A stretch of DNA of 63,843 nt from Pseudomonas sp. UBA4617 (GCF_002386445.1 NZ_DGIR01000045.1:1-63843), one strand, 5' to 3'. Positions 16,270-26,219 are shown, counted from the stretch's first letter. Notes: generated by a model from the sequence alone, not told the origin. Program-made: numbers and translations.

Positions 16270-18066
16270 TCAGCGGCCGGTGCGTTGAGTGGCGCGCTGC
16301 GGCGCCATTGCGGGTGGCTGAAGTTGCCGCAGTCGCTTGTACAGCGTGGTGCGGCTGATCCCCAGGGCACGTGCCACTGCCGAAAGATTGCCATTGGCCT
16401 GCTGCACCAGCGCTTGCAAGTCCGCTTCTGCTGGCGCCAGGGGTACTGGCAACTGCGCTTCGGCCAGGAAACCCGCAGGCAAGTGTTCCAGGCCGACCGG
16501 GCCGCTGCCGGCCAAGGCCAGCGCGACCTGTAGCACGCTTACCAGTTCACGCATATTGCCTGGCCAAGGATGCTGGTCGAACAGCTCGACAATGGCTGGC
16601 GGCAGCCGTGCAGGTTGCCGGGGGTCGCGGTATCGGGCATGCACCTGCTCGATCAGCTGGCGCCGGTCGCTGCGTTCACGCAGCGGCGGCAGCAGCACTG
16701 CCAGCCCGGCGATGCGGTAGTACAGGTCCTGCCGAAAGCGCCCGGAACGCACCTCTTCGACCAGGTCACGATTGCTCGCCGACAGCACGCGGATATCCAC
16801 GGCTACCGGCTCGCCGCTGCCCAGTGGCTGGATACTGCGTGACTGCAGGACGCGCAGCAGGCGGGCCTGGGTCGGCAGCGGCATGTCGCCGATTTCATCA
16901 AGGAACAGGATGCCGTGGTCAGCCTTGCGGATCAGCCCCGGGTTGCCCTTGTGGTGGGCACCGGTGAACGCGCCTCTGTCGTAGCCGAACAGCTCGGACT
17001 CCACCAGCTCGGCGGGGATTGCCGCGCAGTTGACCGCGACCAGCGGCTGGCCTGCGCGGCTGCTGGCGCGGTGCAAGGTGTCGACGAACACTTCCTTGCC
17101 GACGCCGGTTTCCCCCTGCACCAGCACCGGGATGTCCTTCTCCAGCAGCAGGCTGGCCTGCGCCAGGGCCCTCTCCAGGCGCGGGTCGGTGCTGCCGGCG
17201 GTGGGGCGGCAGGCGGCCTCCGGGGCAGGCTGCCACTGGCAATGAAAGCGGTTGCGCCCGGTAGCCTGCAAGGCGAAGGGTTGTTGCCGGGGGTGGCTGA
17301 GCAGTTGCCGCAGCGGCAGCTGGAACAGCTGCTCGACGTTCTGCCCGAGCGGGTTGCCGCCGAGCAGGCTGTCGGCCCGGTGATTGGCCGCCAGCACCTG
17401 GCCCTGTTCGTCGAACACCAGCAGGCCGGCCCAGGGGCTGTCGAGGTTGTCGGAAGCGCTGTTGAACATCAGCTGGGCATGCCGGCCGCCATGTTCGGCG
17501 AGGATCAGGCGGTTCTCCAGGCTCTGGCTCATCATGCGTACCAGGCCAAGGGTCTGGCTGGCGGGCAGGTAGCCGTCGCTGGCGACGTCGAGCACTCCGA
17601 CCAGCTGCCGTGTCGCGTCGAACAGTGGCGCGGCGGCGCTGGACATATAGCGGTTCTGGCGCAAGAAGTGCTCGTCCTGGCCCACGTGAATTGCCTCGGC
17701 GCAGACCAGTGCGGTGCCCAGGGCGTGGGTGCCGACGCCACGCTCGTGCCAGTGGGCGCCGGCGCTGAAGCCGTGCTGCTGACGCGGCTCGATGAAGCGC
17801 CGCGAGCCCCAGGTATCGAGCAGGCAGCCACTGGCATCGGCCAGCATCACCAGGTAGCTGGCATTGCCCAGCAGGTGTGCGTAATGCGGCAATACCGCCT
17901 CGCGGGTCAGGCGCAGCAGGACCTGGCGCCGCTCCAGCAGGGCGCTCAGCTCGGCGCGGGTCAGGCAGTCGAAATCCGGGGCGTGCTGGGGTTGCAGGCC
18001 GTGGTCGCGGCAGCGGGCCCAGGAGGCCTGGATCAGTTGGGCATGGGTCGAAGCGGATGCGGCCAT
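16270..18066 (-). CDS. sigma-54-dependent activator (AcoR/DhaR-type) of the glp-type ABC operon
   Basis: This 598-aa enhancer-binding protein has an N-terminal GAF-like sensing region (about 60-290). An AAA+ domain follows with Walker A GETGVGKE (near 316), the sigma-54 contact loop GAFTGA (near 364) and Walker B ILFLDEIGD. A C-terminal Fis-type helix-turn-helix (LSAVARALGISRTTLYKRL) ends the protein. There is no receiver domain, so the signal is probably a small ligand bound by GAF. It is divergent from the ABC operon, which carries a sigma-54 promoter and a phased GTTCA array, so it is very likely its activator. Confidence 0.88.
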   Translation of the reverse strand: MAASASTHAQLIQASWARCRDHGLQPQHAPDFDCLTRAELSALLERRQVLLRLTREAVLPHYAHLLGNASYLVMLADASGCLLDTWGSRRFIEPRQQHGFSAGAHWHERGVGTHALGTALVCAEAIHVGQDEHFLRQNRYMSSAAAPLFDATRQLVGVLDVASDGYLPASQTLGLVRMMSQSLENRLILAEHGGRHAQLMFNSASDNLDSPWAGLLVFDEQGQVLAANHRADSLLGGNPLGQNVEQLFQLPLRQLLSHPRQQPFALQATGRNRFHCQWQPAPEAACRPTAGSTDPRLERALAQASLLLEKDIPVLVQGETGVGKEVFVDTLHRASSRAGQPLVAVNCAAIPAELVESELFGYDRGAFTGAHHKGNPGLIRKADHGILFLDEIGDMPLPTQARLLRVLQSRSIQPLGSGEPVAVDIRVLSASNRDLVEEVRSGRFRQDLYYRIAGLAVLLPPLRERSDRRQLIEQVHARYRDPRQPARLPPAIVELFDQHPWPGNMRELVSVLQVALALAGSGPVGLEHLPAGFLAEAQLPVPLAPAEADLQALVQQANGNLSAVARALGISRTTLYKRLRQLQPPAMAPQRATQRTGR

Positions 18067-18106
18067 GGGCCTGTCCTGTGTGATTGTTGTAATGGAGCCG
18101 ACCGCT

Positions 18107-18183
18107 GTTCAGTGTCGTTCACAGTTGTTCAATGTCAAACCCGCGAGTGTTCAGTTGTTCAGCGATTGTGTTCAATTCTGAAC
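18107..18183 (+). promoter_or_regulatory. phased GTTCA repeats, candidate upstream activating sequence
   Basis: GTTCA occurs at 18107, 18117, 18127, 18149, 18157 and 18170. Five of the six are spaced 10, 10, 22 and 21 bp apart, about whole helical turns. The last forms a perfect inverted repeat GTTCA-ATTC-TGAAC (18170-18183). It lies 60-130 bp upstream of the sigma-54 promoter, where an enhancer-binding protein would bind. Confidence 0.6.
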
Positions 18184-18238
18184 CTGTGCCCCGACGAGGC
18201 TCCCGCGCAGGGCGCGGGCCAGACGGGGCCGGCGTAAC

Positions 18239-18254
18239 TGGCACGAAACTGGCT
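18239..18254 (+). promoter_or_regulatory. sigma-54 promoter of the glp-type ABC operon
   Basis: TGGCACGAAACTGGCT matches the -24/-12 consensus TGGCACG-N4-TTGCW with a single deviation and correct GG/GC spacing. It lies about 40 bp before the first gene and next to a divergent sigma-54 activator gene. Confidence 0.8.
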
Positions 18255-18265
18255 GTACCCGGGCA

Positions 18266-18273
18266 AACAACAA
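18266..18273 (+). promoter_or_regulatory. Hfq/Crc catabolite-repression (CA) motif
   Basis: AACAACAA is an exact AANAANAA motif, located 18 nt before the ATG of the first ABC gene and therefore in the leader made from the sigma-54 promoter. In Pseudomonas, Hfq with Crc binds such motifs to block translation when preferred carbon sources are present. Confidence 0.55.
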
Positions 18274-18291
18274 TCACAAGAAGGCCACGCC

Positions 18292-19386
18292 ATGTCCCTG
18301 GTGCTGGAACAGGTCAGCCGCAGCGTCGACAACCAGGCCTGGATCGTCGATGCCTCGCTGCGCTTCGAACCCGGCTCGTTCAATGTACTGCTGGGCCGCA
18401 CCCTGGCCGGCAAGACCAGCCTGATGCGCCTGATGGCCGGGCTCGACCGCCCGGACTGCGGGCGGGTGCTGATGGATGGCCAGGACGTGACCGGCGTGCC
18501 GGTGCGCCAGCGCAATGTGTCGATGGTGTATCAGCAGTTCATCAACTACCCTACCCTCAGCGTGTACGAGAACATCGCCTCGCCGCTGCGCCAGGCGCGC
18601 ATCGCCGAACCGGAGATCCGCCGGCGGGTGCAGGAAACCGCCGAGATGCTGCGCATCGAAGCCTACCTGCAACGCCTGCCGCTGGAGCTGTCGGGTGGCC
18701 AGCAGCAACGCACCGCGATGGCCCGGGCGCTGGTCAAGGATGCTTCGCTGATCCTGTTCGACGAGCCGCTGGTCAACCTCGATTACAAGCTGCGCGAGGG
18801 CCTGCGCCAGGAACTGCGCGAACTGTTCGCGGCGCGCCACTGCATTGCCGTGTATGCCACCACCGAACCCAACGAGGCGTTGGCGCTGGGCGGCACCACG
18901 ACCCTCGTGCACGAAGGCCGGATCGTCCAGAGCGGGGCCACCGCCGAGGTCTATCAGCGCCCCGGCAGCGTGCTGGCCGCCGAACTGTTTTCCGAGCCGC
19001 CGATCAACCTGGTACCCGGCCAAATCAGCGGTAACGAGGTGAGCCTGGCCCAGGCCGTGCACTTCGCCCGCAATGCCGACCTGCAGTCGCTTGCCGAGGG
19101 CGATTACCGCTTTGGCGTGCGGCCCAGCCACATCAGCCTGGTGCCGGCCCACGACGATGACCTGGAGCTGGCGGTGCTGGTCGAGCTTGCCGAGATCAGT
19201 GGCTCGGAGACTTTCCTGCATGTGCGCAACGACCACTGGCGCATGACCCTGCATTTGCCAGGGGTGCACGAATATCAGGTGGACACGCCGATCCGTGTGT
19301 TCATTCCCACCCACAAGCTGTTCGTATTCGACAGTGCCGGGGCGCTGGTGCAGGCCCCCGGGCTGCGCCAGGCGAGGAGAGGGTGA
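18292..19386 (+). CDS. glpS: ABC transporter ATPase, GlpS-like
   Basis: This 364-aa nucleotide-binding subunit is of the carbohydrate-uptake-1 type with a C-terminal TOBE-like domain. Walker A reads GRTLAGKT (about residue 31), the signature is canonical (LSGGQQQ) and Walker B is LILFDEP. The switch-histidine segment reads YATTEPNE, so the usual His is missing. Together with the next five genes it matches the glpSTPQUV arrangement of Rhizobium glycerol transporters; these symbols differ in meaning from E. coli glpT/glpQ. Its stop overlaps the next start (TGATG). Confidence 0.85.
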   Translation: MSLVLEQVSRSVDNQAWIVDASLRFEPGSFNVLLGRTLAGKTSLMRLMAGLDRPDCGRVLMDGQDVTGVPVRQRNVSMVYQQFINYPTLSVYENIASPLRQARIAEPEIRRRVQETAEMLRIEAYLQRLPLELSGGQQQRTAMARALVKDASLILFDEPLVNLDYKLREGLRQELRELFAARHCIAVYATTEPNEALALGGTTTLVHEGRIVQSGATAEVYQRPGSVLAAELFSEPPINLVPGQISGNEVSLAQAVHFARNADLQSLAEGDYRFGVRPSHISLVPAHDDDLELAVLVELAEISGSETFLHVRNDHWRMTLHLPGVHEYQVDTPIRVFIPTHKLFVFDSAGALVQAPGLRQARRG

Positions 19387-20479
19387 TGGCCGAAATCCGT
19401 CTGCGCCAACTGGCGCACAGTTACAGCCTGCAGCCCGCCAGCGAGACGGACTATGCCCTGCACGCACTGGACCATGTGTGGGAGCAGGGCGGTGCCTATG
19501 CCTTGCTGGGGCCGTCGGGCTGTGGCAAATCGACTTTGCTCAATATCATCTCCGGGCTTTTGACGCCGTCCCATGGCGAGGTGCTGTTCGATGGCAAGCC
19601 GGTCAACCAGTTGCCGCCGCAGGCGCGCAACATCGCCCAGGTGTTCCAGTTTCCAGTGGTGTACGACACCCTGTCGGTGTACGACAACCTGGCGTTTCCC
19701 CTGCGCAACCAGGGGCTCGACGAAGCCCGCGTGCGCACCCGGGTGGAGGAGATTGCCGAGGTGCTCGACCTGACCGCGGCGTTGCGCAAGAAGGCGCGCA
19801 ACCTCAGTGCCGACGAAAAGCAGAAAGTCTCCATGGGCCGTGGCCTGGTGCGCGACGACGTGTCGGCGATCCTGTTCGACGAGCCACTGACGGTGATCGA
19901 CCCGCATCTGAAGTGGAAGCTGCGGCGCAAGCTCAAGCAGATCCACGAGCAGTTCAACATCACCATGATCTACGTCACCCACGACCAGCTGGAAGCCTCG
20001 ACTTTTGCCGACAAGATCGCGGTAATGCACGGTGGGCGCATTGTCCAGTTCGGCACCCCGCGCGAGCTGTTCGAGCGGCCGCGGCACACCTTCGTCGGCT
20101 ACTTCATCGGCAGCCCGGGGATGAACCTGATCGAGGTGCGTGCCGAGGCGGACGGGGTGAGCTTCGGCGATATCCACCTGCCACTGCCGGATGGCTTGCG
20201 TGAGCGTCTGGCGGCGACGGCAGGCGGGCGCTTGCAGGTCGGCATCCGCCCCGAGTTCGTGCAGCTGTGGGACAGCCCGTTCGATGATGCCTACCCGGCA
20301 CGGGTGCTGGACGTCGAGGACCTGGGCACCTACCGCATTGTCACCCTAGAGCTGGGCGGCGTCGCGCTCAAGGCGCGCCAGGCTGAGGACCGCCCACTGC
20401 CTTTGGCTCAGGCCTGGGTCAGCCTGCCGACGCAGTGGTTGATGCTGTACCTCGACGATGTGCTGCTGGAGGTCGCGCC

Positions 20480-20483
<4 letters not shown>
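19386..20483 (+). CDS. glpT: ABC transporter ATPase, GlpT-like
   Basis: This is the second ATPase subunit of the importer, 365 aa. Walker A GPSGCGKST and the switch histidine (YVTHDQLEA) are canonical. The signature is degenerate, LSADEKQ instead of LSGGQ. Paired with GlpS, the defects of both subunits fall into one composite ATP site. A TOBE-like domain occupies the C-terminus. ATG at 19386 overlaps the glpS stop; a GTG one codon earlier is possible. Its own stop overlaps the permease start (ATGA). Confidence 0.85.
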
Positions 20484-21343
<860 letters not shown>

Positions 21344-21346
21344 GCC

Positions 21347-22147
<801 letters not shown>

Positions 22148-22159
22148 GGAGGGTAGGGC

Positions 22160-22432
22160 ATGGAGTGGATGGCCTGGACCTTGCCGACGGCGTTGTTCTT
22201 CGCCGCCGTGGCTGTACTGCTGCTGGGCATGACCTTGCTCGAGCTGCGCCGGCCTTGCGTGGAGCGACGCGGCTTTCTACCACTGGTTACCAGCCGTGGC
22301 GACCGCTTGTTCATCGGCCTGCTGGCTTGCGCCTACCTGCATCTGCTGGTGGTTGGTGTCAGCGAGTGGCCATTGTGGGTGGCCTCGCTGCTGTCTTTGG
22401 TGTGGCTGCTGGTGGTACTGCGCTGGGGCTGA
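22160..22432 (+). CDS. glpU: small membrane protein, DUF2160/GlpU-like
   Basis: This 90-aa protein has two or three hydrophobic segments separated by a short charged loop (ELRRPCVERRGFLP). A small protein of this type at this position, between the permeases and the binding protein, marks glpSTPQUV-type operons (DUF2160). Its role in transport is unknown; it may stabilise the permease pair. GGAGG lies 9 nt before the ATG. Confidence 0.8.
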   Translation: MEWMAWTLPTALFFAAVAVLLLGMTLLELRRPCVERRGFLPLVTSRGDRLFIGLLACAYLHLLVVGVSEWPLWVASLLSLVWLLVVLRWG

Positions 22433-22471
22433 GCGAGCGGCCCTGTGGGATAACTGAAACGGGAGATCACA

Positions 22472-24211
22472 ATGTTCGACAACAAGTACAACAGGCGACA
22501 TTTGACCCTGGCCGTGTTGCTGGTGCTGGCCAGCATGCAGGGCACAGCCTGGGCCGACCAGTACGAGGACGCGGCGAAGAAATGGATCGGCAGCGAGTTC
22601 AAGCCGTCGACCCTTACCCCTGAACAGCAACTCGCCGAACTCCAGTGGTTCATCAAGGCAGCCGAGCCGTTCCGTGGGATGAAGATCAATGTAGTGTCCG
22701 AAACCATCACTACCCATGAGTACGAGTCCAAGGTGCTGGCCAAGGCCTTCAGTGAAATCACCGGTATCCAGCTGACCCACGACCTGCTGCAGGAAGGCGA
22801 CGTGGTGGAAAAGCTGCAGACCCAGATGCAGTCGGACAAGAACATCTATGATGGCTGGGTTAACGATTCCGACCTGATCGGTACGCACTTTCGCTATGGC
22901 AAGGTGGAATCAATCACCGACCTGATGGCCAACGAGGGCAAGGACTACACCTCGCCGACCCTCGACCTGAAGGACTTCATCGGCATCTCCTTCACCACCG
23001 CGCCTGATGGCAAGGTCTACCAGTTGCCCGACCAGCAGTTCGCCAACCTGTACTGGTTCCGTGCCGACTGGTTCGAACGGCCCGAGCTGAAGGCCAGGTT
23101 CAAGGAAAAGTACGGTTACGAGCTGGGTGTACCGGTGAACTGGTCGGCCTACGAGGACATTGCCCGGTTCTTCACCGAAGACGTCAAGGAAATCGACGGC
23201 AAGCGCGTCTATGGCCACATGGACTATGGCAAGAAAGACCCGTCGCTGGGCTGGCGCTTCACCGACGCCTGGTTCTCCATGGCCGGTGGCGGCGACAAGG
23301 GCCTGCCCAACGGCCTGCCGGTGGACGAATGGGGCATTCGTGTGGAGGACTGCCACCCGGTGGGTTCCAGCGTGACTCGCGGTGGCGACACCAACGGCCC
23401 GGCTGCGGTCTATGCCACGCAGAAGTACGTGGACTGGATGCGTGCCTATGCGCCCAAGGAAGCCCAGGGCATGACCTTCTCCGAGGCAGGCCCGGTGCCC
23501 GCCCAGGGCAACATTGCCCAGCAGATCTTCTGGTACACCGCGTTCACCGCCGACATGACCAAGCCCGGCTTGCCAGTGGTCAATGCCGATGGCACGCCGA
23601 AGTGGCGCATGGCGCCGTCGCCGAAGGGGCCGTACTGGGAGGAGGGGATGAAGCTGGGCTACCAGGACACCGGTTCATGGACCTTCTTCAAGTCTACCCC
23701 GGAGAAGCAACGACTGGCGGCCTGGTTGTACGCCCAGTTCGTCACATCCAAGACCGTGTCGCTGAAAAAGACCATCGTCGGCCTCACGCCGATTCGTGAA
23801 TCGGACATCAACTCCCAGGCGATGACCGACTTGGCGCCCAAGCTGGGCGGGCTGGTGGAGTTCTATCGCAGCCCGGCGCGGGTACAGTGGACCCCGACCG
23901 GTACCAACGTGCCGGATTATCCGCGCCTGGCGCAGTTGTGGTGGAGCCATATCGCCGAGGTGGCGAGCGGCGAGAAAACCCCGCAGGAGGCCCTGGACGG
24001 CCTGGCCCGCGACCAGGACCGGATGATGGAGCGCTTGCAGCGTTCCAACGCCCAGGCCACCTGCGCGCCGAAGTTGAACCCGGAGAAGGATGCCCAGTAC
24101 TGGTTCGACCAGCCTGGTGCACCGAAACCGAAACTGGCCAACGAGAAGCCCAAGGGCGAGACCGTCAGCTACAGCGAACTGCTCAAGTCGTGGGAGGCGG
24201 CCAGGAAATGA
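22472..24211 (+). CDS. glpV: ABC transporter periplasmic substrate-binding protein, GlpV-like
   Basis: This 579-aa extracellular solute-binding protein has a cleavable signal peptide (hydrophobic residues 11-27, cleavage near AWA-DQ). Its length, well above the usual 400-450 aa of sugar-binding proteins, is typical of this subfamily. The fold is family-1-like, with Trp/Tyr-rich segments that could stack on a polyol. GGGAGA precedes the ATG. By context it delivers glycerol or a related polyol to the permease encoded just upstream. Confidence 0.87.
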   Translation: MFDNKYNRRHLTLAVLLVLASMQGTAWADQYEDAAKKWIGSEFKPSTLTPEQQLAELQWFIKAAEPFRGMKINVVSETITTHEYESKVLAKAFSEITGIQLTHDLLQEGDVVEKLQTQMQSDKNIYDGWVNDSDLIGTHFRYGKVESITDLMANEGKDYTSPTLDLKDFIGISFTTAPDGKVYQLPDQQFANLYWFRADWFERPELKARFKEKYGYELGVPVNWSAYEDIARFFTEDVKEIDGKRVYGHMDYGKKDPSLGWRFTDAWFSMAGGGDKGLPNGLPVDEWGIRVEDCHPVGSSVTRGGDTNGPAAVYATQKYVDWMRAYAPKEAQGMTFSEAGPVPAQGNIAQQIFWYTAFTADMTKPGLPVVNADGTPKWRMAPSPKGPYWEEGMKLGYQDTGSWTFFKSTPEKQRLAAWLYAQFVTSKTVSLKKTIVGLTPIRESDINSQAMTDLAPKLGGLVEFYRSPARVQWTPTGTNVPDYPRLAQLWWSHIAEVASGEKTPQEALDGLARDQDRMMERLQRSNAQATCAPKLNPEKDAQYWFDQPGAPKPKLANEKPKGETVSYSELLKSWEAARK

Positions 24212-24227
24212 TCGGCTGAGCACCGCG

Positions 24228-24261
24228 CTGGCTTCTTCGCGGGTAAACCCGCTCCCACAGA
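24228..24261 (+). repeat. P. putida REP element
   Basis: This is a 34-bp imperfect palindrome around TTCGCGGGTAAACCCGC, followed by TCCCACA, the standard P. putida REP. It forms an inverted pair with the copy at 24292. Confidence 0.85.
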
Positions 24262-24291
24262 GCGAGCGCCATCTTCTGGGACGGCGCGCAT

Positions 24292-24325
24292 CCTGTGGGA
24301 GCGGGTTCACCCGCGAAAAGGCCGG
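24292..24325 (-). repeat. P. putida REP element, inverted partner
   Basis: CCTGTGGGAGCGGGTTCACC and the following bases are the reverse orientation of the REP at 24228. The pair lies between convergent glpV and folD. Confidence 0.85.
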
Positions 24326-24350
24326 GTCAGTCACCGACAAAGGTCAGGAA

Positions 24351-24379
24351 AAAACGGCACCTGTCAGAGGTGCCGTTTT
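24351..24379. terminator. bidirectional terminator between glpV and folD
   Basis: A perfect 11-bp stem AAAACGGCACC/GGTGCCGTTTT with a 7-nt loop has A/T tracts on both sides, so it can act for both convergent genes. Confidence 0.85.
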
Positions 24380-24393
24380 CATATCACGCGGTG

Positions 24394-25248
24394 TTATTTG
24401 TGCAGCTCTTCCGCCGCATACAGGGTGTTCTCCAGCAGGCATGCCCGGGTCATCGGCCCGACGCCACCCGGCACCGGGGTGATCCAGCCCGCGCGCGGCA
24501 GGGCGGTCTCGTAGACCACGTCGCCGACCAGCTTGCCGTCGTCCTGGCGGTTGATGCCGACGTCGATGACGATGGCCCCTTGCTTGATCCATTCGCCCTT
24601 GACCAGGCCCGGCTTGCCGGCAGCCACGACCACCAGGTCGGCGCGCCCGACATGGCCGGCCAGGTCCTTGGTGAAGCGGTGGCAGACCGTCACGGTGCAG
24701 CCGGCCAGCAGCAGTTCCATGGCCATCGGGCGGCCCACGATGTTGGATGCGCCGACGATGACCGCGTTCATGCCGTACAGGTCCTGGCCAGTGCTTTCCA
24801 GCAGGGTCATGATGCCCTTCGGCGTGCACGGGCGCAGCAGCGGGATGCGTTGGGCCAGGCGGCCGATGTTGTACGGATGGAAACCGTCCACGTCCTTGTC
24901 CGGGCGAATGCGTTCGAGCAGCAGCGAGGCGTCCAGGTGCGCCGGCAGCGGCAGTTGCAGGAGGATGCCATCGACGGCCGGGTCGTCATTGAGGCGGTCG
25001 ATCAGCTCGGTCAGGGCCTGCTGCGTGGTGTCGCTGGGCAGGTCGAACGCCTGCGAAATGAAACCGACCTCTTCGCAGTCCTTGCGCTTGTGCGAGACAT
25101 AGACTTGGGAGGCGGGGTCGGTGCCGACCAGGATCACTGCCAGGCCGGGTGTACGCAGGCCTTGCTGGCGACGCTCCACGACACGTTGAGCGATCTGCTG
25201 GCGCAGGCTGGCGGCGATCGCCTTGCCATCGATTAGGTGTGCAGTCAT
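24394..25248 (-). CDS. folD: methylenetetrahydrofolate dehydrogenase/cyclohydrolase
   Basis: This 284-aa bifunctional enzyme interconverts 5,10-methylene-, methenyl- and 10-formyl-tetrahydrofolate in the cytosol. It shows YVSHKRKDCEEVGF with the catalytic Lys, and QLPLPAHLD. The NADP-binding segment follows with VIVGASNIVGRPMA and the final PVPGGVGPMT. The start at 25248 gives MTAHLIDGKAIA, matching the usual Pseudomonas N-terminus; upstream in-frame ATGs would add an unlikely extension. Confidence 0.95.
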   Translation of the reverse strand: MTAHLIDGKAIAASLRQQIAQRVVERRQQGLRTPGLAVILVGTDPASQVYVSHKRKDCEEVGFISQAFDLPSDTTQQALTELIDRLNDDPAVDGILLQLPLPAHLDASLLLERIRPDKDVDGFHPYNIGRLAQRIPLLRPCTPKGIMTLLESTGQDLYGMNAVIVGASNIVGRPMAMELLLAGCTVTVCHRFTKDLAGHVGRADLVVVAAGKPGLVKGEWIKQGAIVIDVGINRQDDGKLVGDVVYETALPRAGWITPVPGGVGPMTRACLLENTLYAAEELHK

Positions 25249-25383
25249 AGACGCGTGATTAACCATCGAGAAGGAAACAATTAAAGAGGGCGCATTCTCG
25301 CACGACACGGGCCAAGGGCAAAGGCGGGTGGTCGGGCAAATCCCCTAAGCCCTTAAATAATTTAAATTTTTTTGAGAAAGGTG

Positions 25384-25412
25384 TTGACGACATTCAGGCT
25401 CGCCTATAAGAT
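25384..25412 (+). promoter_or_regulatory. probable promoter of the tRNA cluster
   Basis: TTGACG, 17 nt, then TAAGAT (or TATAAG with 15 nt), followed by a GC-rich discriminator. This is typical of stringently controlled stable-RNA promoters, and it lies about 110 bp before tRNA-Arg. Confidence 0.6.
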
Positions 25413-25519
25413 TCGCCGCACTTGTCGGGCACAGCCTAGCACTGGTTGGCGAAGTCGGGCAGAATGAGTGGTTTGACAGTTACCTGTTAAGGTCTCGTTC
25501 GGTTAGGCTTCAAGCTTAA

Positions 25520-25596
25520 GCGCCCGTAGCTCAGCTGGATAGAGCATCCGCCTTCTAAGCGGATGGTCGCAGGTTCGAGTCCTGCCGGGTGCGCCA
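25520..25596 (+). tRNA. tRNA-Arg (anticodon TCT)
   Basis: This 77-nt cloverleaf has acceptor GCGCCCG pairing with CGGGTGC and an encoded CCA. D-arm AGCTCAGCTGGATAGAGC, anticodon loop CTTCTAA with TCT at 25554-25556, and T-arm GGTTCGAGTCC are all intact. It reads AGA codons, which are rare in this GC-rich genome. Confidence 0.95.
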
Positions 25597-25630
25597 TTAG
25601 GCAGCTTTGGCAACAAGTGGTTGTAATGCA

Positions 25631-25728
25631 ATATGGTGGGCGTAGCTCAGTTGGTAGAGCGCTGGATTGTGATTCCAGTTGTCGTGGGTTCGATTCCCAT
25701 CGTCCACCCCATATTCTTCAAAGGCGCC
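25631..25728 (+). repeat. tRNA-His duplication, copy 1
   Basis: This 98-bp unit includes the tRNA-His, its 3' trailer and the first terminator arm. It recurs at 25880-25977 with one mismatch. Confidence 0.85.
25636..25711 (+). tRNA. tRNA-His (anticodon GTG), copy 1
   Basis: This 76-nt tRNA has acceptor GTGGGCG pairing with CGTCCAC and an encoded CCA. The anticodon GTG is at 25669-25671. The base just 5' (G at 25635) can supply the G-1 residue needed by histidyl-tRNA synthetase. Confidence 0.95.
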
Positions 25729-25754
25729 GCGATAGCATCTGGCGCCTTTGTTTT
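25720..25754 (+). terminator. terminator-like hairpin between tRNA-His and tRNA-Leu
   Basis: Stem AAGGCGCC/GGCGCCTT with a 12-nt loop is followed by TGTTTT. It lies inside the tRNA cluster, only 10 nt before tRNA-Leu. Confidence 0.65.
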
Positions 25755-25763
25755 AAGCGTTAC

Positions 25764-25848
25764 GCGGACGTGGTGAAATTGGTAGACACACTGGATTTAG
25801 GTTCCAGCGGCGCAAGCTGTAAGAGTTCGAGTCTCTTCGTCCGCACCA
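25764..25848 (+). tRNA. tRNA-Leu (anticodon TAG)
   Basis: This 85-nt class II tRNA has the long variable arm CGGCGCAAGCTG region, acceptor GCGGACG pairing with CGTCCGC, and an encoded CCA. Anticodon TAG is at 25798-25800 and reads CUA/CUG codons. Confidence 0.95.
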
Positions 25849-25879
25849 TGCTTCTGTAAGGTTGTACCGCAAGACCGCT

Positions 25880-25977
25880 ATATGGTGGGCGTAGCTCAGT
25901 TGGTAGAGCGCTGGATTGTGATTCCAGTTGTCGTGGGTTCGATTCCCATCGTCCACCCCATATTCTTCGAAGGCGCC
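25880..25977 (+). repeat. tRNA-His duplication, copy 2
   Basis: This is the second copy of the 98-bp unit at 25631, differing at one position (A to G at 25969). Confidence 0.85.
25885..25960 (+). tRNA. tRNA-His (anticodon GTG), copy 2
   Basis: It is identical over all 76 nt to the first tRNA-His and also has a G immediately 5' of the acceptor. Confidence 0.95.
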
Positions 25978-26008
25978 TTGGTCGTGAGACTGGGCGCCTT
26001 TGTTGTTT
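25970..26008 (+). terminator. terminator of the tRNA cluster
   Basis: Stem AAGGCGCC (25970-25977) pairs with GGCGCCTT (25993-26000), followed by TGTTGTTT. Confidence 0.75.
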
Positions 26009-26219
26009 CTGGGGTGTGTGCCTTGATGGTTTTGGTGGCTGTGTTATCAAGTGTCCGCGCGGCGCTCGGTCCCGCGGGCGCTACAAGGCTCAGGCCATGA
26101 GCTTCGCAGCCATTAAACTCAATCTCCCCCTTGCAATCCTCTGGTAGCACCCCAATAAAAGCTGTTAGATTTCAGCCGGTTGAAGCACCGGCCCAGCTGG
26201 CCGGCAGAGGAACAACCCG

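Noticed and set aside
24228..24325. Possible small CRISPR-like array
   Set aside because: Only two copies in inverted orientation, matching the REP family; no regular direct repeats or spacers.
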